Below, piece by piece: positions 8,501 through 15,702 of a DNA stretch of 18,327 bases (positions are counted from its first letter, which is position 1; each line of letters begins with the position of its first letter). The stretch is from Cyclostephanos tholiformis (Eukaryota > Bacillariophyta > Thalassiosirophyceae > Thalassiosirales > Thalassiosiraceae). The notes below the pieces were generated by a model. It was not told where the DNA came from, made no database searches, and was given only the letters and a program-made list of their open reading frames with translations. The DNA lies in contig JALLPB010000287.1 of NCBI GenBank assembly GCA_036939975.1, forward strand, positions 1 to 18,327. Reading direction: 5' to 3'. Both the position numbers and the translations under genes were made by a program.

Positions 8501-9735
8501 TTGTTCGTTCGGATTGCCCTCCGGCTTGGCATTGTCTCCCGCCCCCGCGTCAGCGCGTGCACGAGGACCGCCGTCACGACCGGCGCAACCACGGCAACGC
8601 GATGTGCCTCATCGTAAAGCGAAATCCGATGCAACGCCATGCGCATGCGGGGGAAGACGACGTTCTCCCAAACCCTCGACTGCATCACCCGCATCGCCAA
8701 ATTTCGACCGATCGTCGACCAAGTCGACGACGGTCCGATCATCGTCGCATCGCCGCCGTCGAACAACATCAAGTTCGTCGGATTCGCGCACTCGGCGATG
8801 GCCCTTACCTCGCAGGCGAGGTCGTCGGATCGCACGTCCATCGCGAGCCTACCCAAACTTGCTAGTGCCGCGCAGGAGGCGCCATCGTCGTCGTCGTCGA
8901 TGGCGGACGCGATGAGCGACCGGGCGCATCCGTCGCCGCAAATGTCCTCAATCATCGTAGCGATCGAGGGGGGTACGCGCACGCCGTCGAGTCGAGGATC
9001 GAAGCGCGCGCGCGCGTAGTGGGCGCGAGCGACGGACGCCAGCGCGGACGACGCGATGGATCGACACCTCGGCGAGGCGTGGGACGACATGCACCTCGTG
9101 AGGGACTGTAGGACGCGGCGGACGAATCGACGATGACGTCGATCGTTGTGAATTATCGACGACTCGATATAAACCGCCCCACCTCGCGACGACGGGACGG
9201 TTCGATCGTCATTACCGAAGCCGGCGGTGGAGTAGGCTAGTTGGTGGAGCGCGAGTATCGCCTTCGCGATGGAGCGGTACGACGAGTTCGGATCGCGAAG
9301 GTCTGTCAGGTGACGCCGTTCGAGGTCAAGCAGCTCCACATCGTCGTCTTCACCATCGTAGATGTCGTCATCCCAAGCCGGAACGACTTCGGCGACGGTG
9401 TCCGGGGCGGGCCGTCCCAATGTCGGGGACGACCGGGGGGCGCCGTCGCCCGCCACCCCGCGTGGCAGCGTCGTCGTCGACGACGACAGCGGTACGACGT
9501 CGTCGTAGGTAAGCACCACCATCCCGAATGTGGACGACGACATAGATGATCCGACGCTCTTCGATCGTCCGACCCCCCCGCCACTGGAGTTGGAGGGATC
9601 ATCGGTTGGGGCGTCCACGGTCAAATCCTCGCCCCGCCCCCCCGCTCCTCCCGGCAGCGATATCGCCATCGAGAAGAAGGCGTCGTCGTCGTCATCGAAG
9701 TCGTCAAGGAACTCTTCGTCGTCGATGAACTTCAT
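5536..9735 (-). CDS. TPLATE-like large subunit of the TSET/TPLATE adaptor complex
   Basis: This is an uninterrupted 1399-residue frame. Residues 1-22 are very acidic, followed by a Ser/Gly-rich linker to about 130, then mostly helical sequence (about 135-1000) with repeated Ala/Leu pairs, consistent with an adaptin-like solenoid. From about 1080 it becomes a beta-rich appendage-like region. There LTGCSDP (1083-1089), the ITMRLHNIT...VRLGIKI stretch (1114-1136), the LPCKPISITTIEGLIP block (1233-1248) and a final Cys/Gly-rich region follow the order I recall from plant TPLATE (LTGSSDP; HLKIINLT...IRVGL; LRCQPYKIPLTELLLP). TPLATE is a subunit of a plasma-membrane endocytic adaptor complex related to AP and COPI coats. 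A beta-adaptin or beta-COP is the main alternative, but TPLATE fits the C-terminus better. The family name is from memory of motifs, not a search. GC content is visibly higher in the 5' half (above about 7400). Confidence 0.68.
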   Translation of the reverse strand: MKFIDDEEFLDDFDDDDDAFFSMAISLPGGAGGRGEDLTVDAPTDDPSNSSGGGVGRSKSVGSSMSSSTFGMVVLTYDDVVPLSSSTTTLPRGVAGDGAPRSSPTLGRPAPDTVAEVVPAWDDDIYDGEDDDVELLDLERRHLTDLRDPNSSYRSIAKAILALHQLAYSTAGFGNDDRTVPSSRGGAVYIESSIIHNDRRHRRFVRRVLQSLTRCMSSHASPRCRSIASSALASVARAHYARARFDPRLDGVRVPPSIATMIEDICGDGCARSLIASAIDDDDDGASCAALASLGRLAMDVRSDDLACEVRAIAECANPTNLMLFDGGDATMIGPSSTWSTIGRNLAMRVMQSRVWENVVFPRMRMALHRISLYDEAHRVAVVAPVVTAVLVHALTRGRETMPSRRAIRTNKVSHGKRGWREVDAEGLAGEYVGEILLPRLKEADECGGGDDGGTSLAIAASLVRMSSACPNAPWRTSACRHATVVFQRRLEEGMTSSSSVSSSSDASRGLPSSAVMAASVPIETLAGTAAMLLVAMRGIPPRERVPGLTASLQAALMYIPCVVPVHESGAFPDLPVCTARGTDGRRGHYRLGRIGMLAEVALSLFLDGATTTADRVICSNETCAVLLRRVLQSDRLAPFWEFSRYERESTAYRPVDELLWVFSSVATRVGRGPSVVDAADWCNLSLVVLDIFAGFVCDLGGHRCSASSPFGEAGLAAYVGLFADVLQRCGSSPPSTLSISKNMMPPPLSLEAVSIDVKSPVVGWPGKQLDHVASSLTKITTKILFLRERDKPKHAAAQADVTSVGSIFGTTRLVAVLVDAWLGRCIMNHDSKRSNDDLLDMGIMFFPLLSTIWLQLLNFHEGNIRDKSVDLVSQLSLVLIASFENIACMSELLAHTSSRSPQEGVAVSENVGSLAISILRTLISSAEEGVGTPPKQISAIRHEIAQDAQYAINRISSCIHNMPRSYPEDIASSCQVSPLIAKAMLRQLLPSPDPDKHGQWERCSRFLYNHGRLVLIHRTNMAARALTPTVSSPGIVKLVRPRNPLRLTSSFSHSTIEMYQKARDLPLLIPARDHHRNDVVTLTGCSDPVSLSLTHGVQRVLRGDSTEGLSFVITMRLHNITPVPIRNGVRLGIKISHTSTPGKKVMMGDGSTFAVMSPYKYEIPAGDSITWEVTLMNWRVGDLVVQTDITFLDIDKEPTTHKWVSVGGHIDDNALPIEAIDDDDDATMDVTLPCKPISITTIEGLIPCPLVYFLGCGQCVPNLGQGDVASFEYLWNSIVKWQRTLSFIIPNGQMEGRAVITLSDTRIGYVNLTPSVTNGGSPITGCAFLAPDGSRICCMHQAIGGDAHVLKVRSDSSVILESVVGTAYSQTAFIRFIFGSCASVDIEAEQDKTHFTTS

Positions 9736-10223
9736 CCCGCCGTTGTCGCTACCGATGCCACTGCTGGCCGATGATGACCAGTCCGGACGCTTGCCGGAGA
9801 TGATAAGGGCACTGAGCTTCTATGAATGTAGTGCGCATGGTATGCATGGTACGTTCTATCTAACATATACCATACCCTACCTACCTTTGCCTCTTTCTCG
9901 CCTCATTGAATTTTAATAAAAGGGAGTCCACACATGGATGGTAAAAAATCCCCCTCACATTAAATTTTGAGATGGGTGCATGTGCCGCACCGACTGAATT
10001 CAGTCCTTCAGATGGAATCCAGTCTCGCAATCTCACCCATATCTTTCAGGAATGATGCCATGGCATTCGTCAGAAGCCCGGGCACCATCCTGTCGGACAT
10101 GGCCTCTATATTTTGCCATCCTTTGGGCTAAAGCGGACCAAGGTCATCATGACAAATTTGGTGGTGCGCTATCGTACTACAGCGGTTTTGGTCATCGTTG
10201 AAGTCAATTTTTGTACCTAAATA

Positions 10224-10484
10224 CAGTCTACAAATAGTGGGATTCACCCTTTGTGGGATCTTACAGATAGTGGGACCTGGTTTTGGCCCACTGGTTTTGG
10301 CGGGAACATTGATTACGTAAAATAATACCATGTGGATACATATCTACGTAGAGGAGGTTCATAGCACCTGTATGTACATAGGGTACATACATATGTAGCA
10401 AGTGCTTTCAGTTAGTGGAACCTTACAAGTAGCGGGACTCTCTAAGAGCAGTACACAGGGGGTCCCGCTATCTGTGCATGACTG
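10224..10484. mobile_element. 261-bp MITE with CAGTC termini flanked by TA (Tc1/mariner/pogo-like)
   Basis: The left end reads CAGTC-T-ACAAATAGTGGGA and the right end, reverse-complemented, reads CAGTCATGCACAGATAGCGGGA, so the terminal inverted repeats match over about 20 bp with small gaps. TA lies directly outside both ends (10222-10223 and 10485-10486), the target duplication expected of Tc1/mariner-class elements. Subterminal repeats of the ACA(G/A)ATAG(T/C)GGGA motif recur inside at about 10263 and 10426. There is also an internal perfect hairpin (TGTATGTAC 10369-10377 with GTACATACA 10383-10391). There is no transposase frame, so it is non-autonomous. Class assignment rests on the TA and the CAGT start. 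Confidence 0.65.
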
Positions 10485-10668
10485 TACTGTGGAAATTAAA
10501 GAAACAAAAAATATCTATGCAAAGCTAGGGCAAAAAATTCACCCTGACCATGGCAGCCACCGCTGTTCTATGGCTGCTATGGTGGCTCCCCCTTCTTGGT
10601 GCCGTGACATTCCACAGGCAGACCACATATTGTGCGACAAGTCTATGACATTGAAACTAGAGTGTCAA

Positions 10669-10935
10669 AGCATAGATAATGTTGTCATGCATAAAAAGGT
10701 GATGTCCCCCAAATATTGTGGCATGCATCCATTTCAAAATGGGTGGTTGGGGCAATGACTGTGTACCTAGCACCGGCTAACAAAATAACATGCCAAACCT
10801 ATTAGTGCTGTTAACATGTATTGTAATTTTCAAGCTACCAGTAGATCGGACGTAAAAAGCATGTGTATTGTTACCATGCACCCAAGGAAGATGCCCGTAA
10901 ATTATTGGGGCATGTTTCCATCTAGAAGGGGGCCA
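10669..10935 (+). repeat. Diverged ~75-bp duplication, offset 189 bp
   Basis: 10669-10745 and 10858-10935 share a series of blocks in the same order and spacing: AGCAT, TGTT, CATGCA, GATG, CC, AA-TATTG, GGCATG and TCCAT. Identity by eye is about two thirds. The DNA between the copies is different. No coding sense is preserved that I can see. It is probably an old tandem or dispersed repeat. Confidence 0.45.
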
Positions 10936-11528
10936 TGGTGGCTACCAAGCGGCGGACACCACGGTCCGAGGGGGGGTTCTTGCAAATGGCGGGAACAAAA
11001 ATCTACATAGGAAATCGAACATTCGACATAGAAATTTAACAGGGGGGGGGATAAACAAAAACTTACTCATCTATTACTTGATTAAAGATGAAGATGACGG
11101 CCTTCTTCCGCTACCTAATGCCTATCCCCGGTGCCGCCCCTTGTTATGAGTGTCATCTGTGTCCTGTCATCTGTTGCCGCCACTGTCCCTCTTTTCTCTC
11201 TCTTGCATGCTCTGTTTGAGTGTTGTGTTATTTTTTGTTGTCGTTGTTGACATGATTAATGTCATTGTCCTTGTCGTCCTCCGCTGTCCATCATTGTTGT
11301 TGTCCATCATTCGTCGCCACTACTACTGGCATCCTCCTTCTCCGGTGCACTATTTGGTTGTCGTGTTTTTTGCAATCGGCCGTCGCCCATCATTGTCTTG
11401 TCATCTCCCCCCTCATCCGTGTCGTCATCGTGTTTCCCCACAGTGCTGATGCTCTCCCTCCGCCACCTAGCCCTTCTATCCCCCCTTATGATTGATTGTT
11501 GTATTTTTTTGTTTTTGTGGCATTGACC

Positions 11529-11549
11529 CCTGTCATATTCAATGACAGG
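11529..11549. repeat. Hairpin, 8-bp perfect stem
   Basis: CCTGTCAT (11529-11536) pairs with ATGACAGG (11542-11549) around an ATTCA loop. Additional C/G pairing with a bulge extends the stem on both sides. No adjacent gene is known. Confidence 0.45.
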
Positions 11550-11699
11550 AGGGGTTGCACCCATGACAAGTTTGTGCAACGTGCGACTTGTGACGACACG
11601 AATTATTTGTTTTTGAGGGGGCAACATTACGCTGACGTATGCAGCCTCCCACGACCCAGCCCCTGCACACCGGCGACATGCGCACCTTCATAGGTCATT

Positions 11700-11725
11700 G
11701 GGGGGGGGGGCGGGCGGTGGGGGGG
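11700..11725 (+). other. Strong G-quadruplex-type G-run
   Basis: The stretch has 11 G, then C, GGG, C, GG, T and 7 G, so at least four runs of three or more G lie within 26 bases. This meets the usual sequence rule for an intramolecular G-quadruplex. Other G runs lie at 11042-11050 (9) and 11953-11962 (10). No role is implied by position. Confidence 0.6.
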
Positions 11726-11858
11726 TATCATCAGATTTGGAGGGCAGGGGAAGGGGAGATGATGGGTGCAAGGCAACGGAAATGGTTTTTTTTCGATGCA
11801 TCATGCTTGCCGGTACGCACGAGTTTGGAGCAAAAAAAAACAAGGCAAAAATTTTGCC

Positions 11859-11899
11859 ATGCAGCGGCATGAACAAGTTTTGCCCCCCTGCCGCTGCAT
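11859..11899. repeat. Perfect 11-bp inverted repeat
   Basis: ATGCAGCGGCA (11859-11869) is the exact reverse complement of TGCCGCTGCAT (11889-11899), with a 19-base loop. It is not tied to any gene seen here. Confidence 0.55.
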
Positions 11900-12202
11900 C
11901 ACCCAAATCGATGTGGGGGAATCACTATGAGCGGAATTGATGCACGGCCAATGGGGGGGGGGAGGTACTCCAAAAAATTGGCAGGGGAGCGCGCCTCAGC
12001 AGACACTCCTTGCCCAAACTTGTTTTCTCATTTTCGTGCTTCAGTTTGGAAGCTTGCTCAAGAAAAAAAAGAAGGCAGGCAGCAAGACCACAATTCTGGT
12101 TTTGGATTTATAAGGGTTAACCCTATTTTTTTAACTAGTGATTTTTTATGGTTGCCCCCCCTACAGTCGGTCAGTCTTTTTTTGGGGAGGGACCGGCCCA
12201 TT

Positions 12203-12680
12203 TAGCTTTCACCTAGTTTTTTGTTATGTTCTTGTTAAAATTTATACAAGCAAACTGTTTACCGTTGGAAAGCTCCCTTCAAGCTCTATCTGCAGATATA
12301 ATTGTATTTAAGATATGTGTATTTTCCAGCAAGTTATTAATTTTCTTAATTGACAGAATTCCCTGTTTTGGCTGGTAAATTCACCTTTATTTTACACCCA
12401 ATTTTACTCTGAATACACAAAAAAGTGAGAAAAATCAACAAATCTGTTGGGTCTAATGCATATTTCTGGGAATAGAGGCTGATTTTTGGATTGTGGTTCC
12501 CAGGGCACCCAACATACTAGATTAAGTATGACTTGTGAAAACAAGTACCCCCATGAAAAAGTCACATATCTCAAAATATAATTATATATGCAAAAAGAGA
12601 ATGAAGAGACGGTTTGCATGGTATATGGGTTGCTTAAGTGAATTTTTACCAGAACATAACGAAAATCTAGGTAGAAGCTA
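12203..12680. mobile_element. 478-bp foldback / long-TIR non-autonomous element
   Basis: The left arm (12203-12319) and the reverse complement of the right arm (12563-12680) align almost without gaps for about 117 bases. Identity is about 75% over the outer 60 (including an identical GTTATGTTCT) and stays similar inward to GATATGTG. Both ends start TAGCTT..ACCTAG. The centre (12320-12562) is AT-rich with no coding sense. Such long imperfect arms are typical of foldback elements or MITEs. A flanking target duplication is not clear. The transcript would form a long hairpin, a possible small-RNA source by inference. Confidence 0.65.
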
Positions 12681-13052
12681 CATGGTTGCAACCCCCCCAA
12701 AAGTTAAGTTGAAAATACTTAATGTTCTCCTCCAGTTTCAACTCATTTACAATGTGCATAGAATGACAGTATTGGCAAATCCACTTGCCTGGGTGGCAAG
12801 AGCAATAGGTTTTGCATCTTTTTCCCCTCTCTGCACACCTCTTTGCCATGCAAAGATAGTTCTGCTATCGCTGTTGGTGTTGCAAAACCACACCCCATTC
12901 TGAAACTTAATTGCGTGAGGCAGAGCATTCTTGAGCTACAAAGAAATGACTTACCCTCCTGCAATCATCACCTTCATCCACCCTTCCCCCAATCCTTGCC
13001 TTGCTGCACCTCCCCTTCTGCAATTGTCATCATCGTCATTGATTTCCTTCTG

Positions 13053-13169
13053 CCCCCCCCTCTCCCCCAACCTCATGTTGATTGTTACATCCCTCCCCCC
13101 CTTCCACACTCCAAAATCAGTGCGTCGCTCTCCTTCTTGCTCTATGCCACCCCACAAATGCCCCCCCCC
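13053..13169 (-). other. Pyrimidine-rich tract with C homopolymer runs
   Basis: C runs of 7-9 bases occur at 13053-13060, 13095-13101 and 13161-13169 within a strongly C/T-biased region. On the complementary strand they are G runs. They continue into the tandem array downstream (13312-13320, 13375-13383, 13589-13597). Such tracts mutate in length easily and can be assembly-error hot spots. Confidence 0.6.
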
Positions 13170-13208
13170 ACCTTTGCCCTGGGCAGCGAACGTTTAGCTT
13201 GAGCTAAT

Positions 13209-13830
13209 GCATCAGCAGCCTGGGCCATGAATGCGCAGCTCGAGCTTACGCATCAGCAGCCCAACCCCAACCCCAATCCTGACCCCAACCAAAGCAAAAT
13301 GAGTACCGCTGCCCCCCCCCTGCCAGTCGGTGCCACAGCTGACGTTGACAGGAGGCATCTGCGAGCACCACTAACCCCCCCCCAACTTTGCCCTGGGCCC
13401 TGGGCTGTGAGCACACAGGGCAAGCCAACGCTGCATCAGCGGCCCGACCCCAATGCAAGCCAAGAGAAATAAGTGAGCCCCCACCTCCTCATGCTGGTGC
13501 TGCTTCAGTGCCAGCCCCGCAAGCATACAGTGCAAGTCGATGCATCAGCGGCCCAACCCTGACATGAGCCAAGCCAAATGAGTATCATCCCCCCCCCTGA
13601 TGATGCCACTGCTGCCAGCACTGCCAGCAAATGGCAGCACCGTGAACACGCAGCACGAGCCGATGCATCAGCGGCCTAACCCTGATGCCAAGCAAAATGA
13701 GCACCGTACCCCCTCCCCCAATTGTGCAACTGCCACTGCTGCCGCCGGCACCCACCTGCTGCAAGAGTGCAGCACAAGCCAACATGTCCGTGGCCCAAAA
13801 GCCAACACATCCATGGCCCGACCACAACAT
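13209..13830 (+). repeat. Degenerate tandem array with GCATCAGCGGCC core and C-run
   Basis: The core GCATCAGC(G/A)GCC starts at 13209, 13250, 13433, 13542 and 13665, with a decayed copy near 13807. Periods for the later units are about 109-183 bp. Each full unit has the same order: the core, then AACCC(C/T)GA, then AGCCAAGC or similar, then AAATGAGTA or similar, then a run of 7-9 C. Units contain many CTGCCA triplets. No conserved reading frame spans the units, so it reads as a minisatellite and not a coding repeat. Confidence 0.65.
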
Positions 13831-13944
13831 GATTCAAGCGAAGTGAGCATCCCCCCCTCCCCCGTCGTCACCGGCACTGCCAGCACCAGTGCCAGTGCCA
13901 GTACCACTGCCGACATCCTCAGATGCACCTTCGCCATCACACCG

Positions 13945-13988
13945 CACCGCTGCCACACCGCTGCCACACCACTGCCGCACCACTGCCA
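13945..13988 (+). repeat. 11-bp minisatellite, four copies
   Basis: Four consecutive 11-base units CACC(G/A)CTGCC(A/G) run from 13945 to 13988, with partial units on either side. The period is not a multiple of three, so a coding origin is unlikely. Confidence 0.75.
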
Positions 13989-14417
13989 CACTGCACAGCA
14001 CAGTGCCATGGTTTATTCTTGATTTTTTGTGTCAGTGTCAGAATGTGGAGAATGCAGTATGTTTTTTACTTATTCCCTCGTAGGATTTTTGGCAAGGCGG
14101 GTTTTTTTTGGAAACCATGATTTTTTGACCATGAAAAAAGCCCATGGCACGTGAGGAGAATGCCCTGACAAACCCCTAAACCATGGGGAACATTGGCGCC
14201 ATCAAGTTCTTGCAATCTACACACCATGAGCAACATACCAATGTTCTAGGGGCCGATGTCATCTGATGCAACCAGAACAAAAAGGGGTTCGATGGATTAA
14301 GTAGGGGTGCCTCGGTAACCAATTGAGGTTGAGGAAATTGATAATGCTCCAGTCACAATACGTCATCTGTCCAATTACATCTCTCATAAAAATAATAGTT
14401 TGGATTCGGTTTGCTCT

Positions 14418-14552
14418 AAAAAATAGTGTGAGACCATTTCACACTAAAAAATGGTATGAGACTGTTTCACACTAAGTCAGGACTTCATAGAATTTGTATT
14501 TGTTCCTACATAAGACCTCAAACTATGGACATAGTGTGAAATGGTTTCACAC
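14418..14552. repeat. 28-bp tandem repeat carrying a GTGTGA...TTTCACAC hairpin, third copy downstream
   Basis: Two direct 28-base units (14418-14445 and 14446-14473) each start with AAAAAAT and end with TTTCACACT, differing at a few positions. A third copy of the hairpin core lies at 14534-14552 as GTGTGAAATGGTTTCACAC, a perfect 8-bp inverted repeat around TGG. Because the core is palindromic its orientation is ambiguous. It could be a miniature inverted-repeat element with ends near 14421 and 14552, or a multi-site protein-binding motif. Confidence 0.55.
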
Positions 14553-14723
14553 AACATGTCAGGTTAAAGTAACAGTTACGATTTGGGACAATAAGGCTAC
14601 TTAACCACTATACTACTTCAACACAAGGTGCCATATTCCCTCAACTCCATTATAAAAAACAAGCCGATAGAGGCTTCACCACTGACTAACAGTGTCTTGT
14701 CGCTCATTCTTTTGTATGAACGG

Positions 14724-15170
14724 GTATTATCCATTTCACGGAAGTGGGTGAATCCTCCCCGGCCCAAAGAATTTTTATTTTTTGTCCCTCTCTTCAAGAG
14801 GGTATCTAGAGGTAAAAGTATGGTCCCCTAATGTATATTTTCCATTTCGAAACCACACTGGGGCACGACTTGCCCCTCCCTCCACTTGCAAAGAACAATC
14901 CGCCACAGTAGCTGCTGCCTCCACACCATGGGAGGCGCTGCCCTTTGGACAAATCACTCCCTCCGCCTGACCCCTCCCAACTATGCCCCAATCCATCAAA
15001 TCCCATTGTGCCTCTCATGCAAACAAGGGGAGCTGACATGGCTACCACTACCTGGGTTCCCATAGCATACATTAGGTGACCCTACTTTGACCTCTCTAGA
15101 TACCCTCTGACAAAAAAAAGAAAAAGTTTGATGGGCCCAAGTTCACCCACTTCCGTGAAATGGATAATAC
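14724..15170. mobile_element. 447-bp foldback element with 29-bp perfect terminal inverted repeats
   Basis: The outermost 29 bases at 14724-14752 are the exact reverse complement of 15142-15170. Homology continues inward with small indels to about 14836 and 15067, including GAGGGTATCTAGAG and CCTAATGTAT in both arms. The centre (about 230 bp) is unique with no convincing coding sense. Ends read GTATTATCC, so a TA target site lies within the repeat but cannot be separated from it. No transposase is present. A non-autonomous DNA transposon (MITE/foldback) is the best reading. Confidence 0.72.
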
Positions 15171-15509
15171 ATAGGATTTTTGTTGGGGGGGATGGATTGA
15201 GAAAAGGGGGGAAAGCTCCACGGGCTACAGTTTCACAGATGTAATTCCTCCACAAGCCTTTTTGTTGAAATTCCTATTATTATTTGCCAAAGCATTCCAG
15301 GCCATTCTGAAGAGTTACTGGGAGCACTTGCAGCTGGTGCTTTCTTATTTATGGTACACACATATGGCGACAATGACACCAATGGACACCAACATGCTTT
15401 AAATATTTATTTATCTGAGTTGGCATTTTAATGAGTGTCACAGAAAAAGTTTTAGTTATCACCATTGCATCAAATACTTTTGAGTGTAGGTAGTTAATGT
15501 TTGCCGCTA

Positions 15510-15630
15510 CTTAGTATAGTACCATTTTTCTAAGTATCACCCTACTTAGCTTTTATATTGATCTTAATATCCGGAGGAGGAGAAGCAATTGCCTCGTTGC
15601 ACTGAGCGTTTTTGGCATTCTTTATTTCAT
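15510..15630 (-). pseudogene. Tandem duplicate of the YL1 gene's last coding segment and 3' flank
   Basis: 15544-15630 (+ numbering) matches the last 29 codons including the stop of the neighbouring YL1 gene (15705-15791) at 81 of 87 bases with no gap, offset 161 bp. Similarity runs about 30 bases beyond the stop. The copy still reads to a stop at the same place: EIKNAKNAQC...KINIKAK instead of EIKNAKKVQC...KINIKAN. Five of six changes alter the residue, so it does not look conserved as protein. On this strand the same frame stays open for about 50 codons upstream of the copy's stop. It is either a decaying duplicate or an alternative last exon; splice sites for the latter are not obvious. 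Confidence 0.75.
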
Positions 15631-15702
15631 CTTTCAAAACCAGCAACGCAGTTGCAGTTTCGGGGGTTGTGCTGCCATAGCATAATTTGTCTAATTATCA
15701 CC

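Larger units (their letters stand above)
9736..15509. other. 5.8-kb gene-poor repeat region
   Basis: No frame here has a recognisable domain. Those of 90-140 codons fall in Pro/His/Ser low-complexity translation of C-rich or CCA/GCC-repeat DNA, or occur on both strands at once. Supported contents are given separately: a TA-flanked MITE, a diverged duplication, three foldback or hairpin elements, a degenerate tandem array and many G or C homopolymer runs. 9736-10220 (just upstream of the TPLATE-like gene, likely holding its promoter) and 14120-14417 show nothing definable. 11050-11640 and 12950-13190 are pyrimidine-rich on this strand. Confidence 0.65.

Noticed and set aside
8196..8915. 239-codon forward frame, Arg/Pro/Ser-rich
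   Set aside because: It is antisense to the GC-rich half of the TPLATE-like gene, where stop codons are scarce on both strands; composition is that of a shadow frame.
10128..10331. 67-codon reverse frame over the MITE
   Set aside because: It crosses the MITE boundary and TIR; no transposase motif is present.
11150..11495. Overlapping Ser/Leu/Val-rich frames
   Set aside because: They arise from pyrimidine-rich DNA in two frames at once with no conserved motif.
13209..13988. CRISPR-like array
   Set aside because: Repeat cores are irregularly spaced and diverged, the units themselves are repetitive, and the host is a eukaryote.
13600..14022. 140-codon Pro/Thr/Ala-rich frame
   Set aside because: It overlaps the degenerate tandem array and 11-bp minisatellite, the period is not a multiple of three, and the opposite strand is also open.
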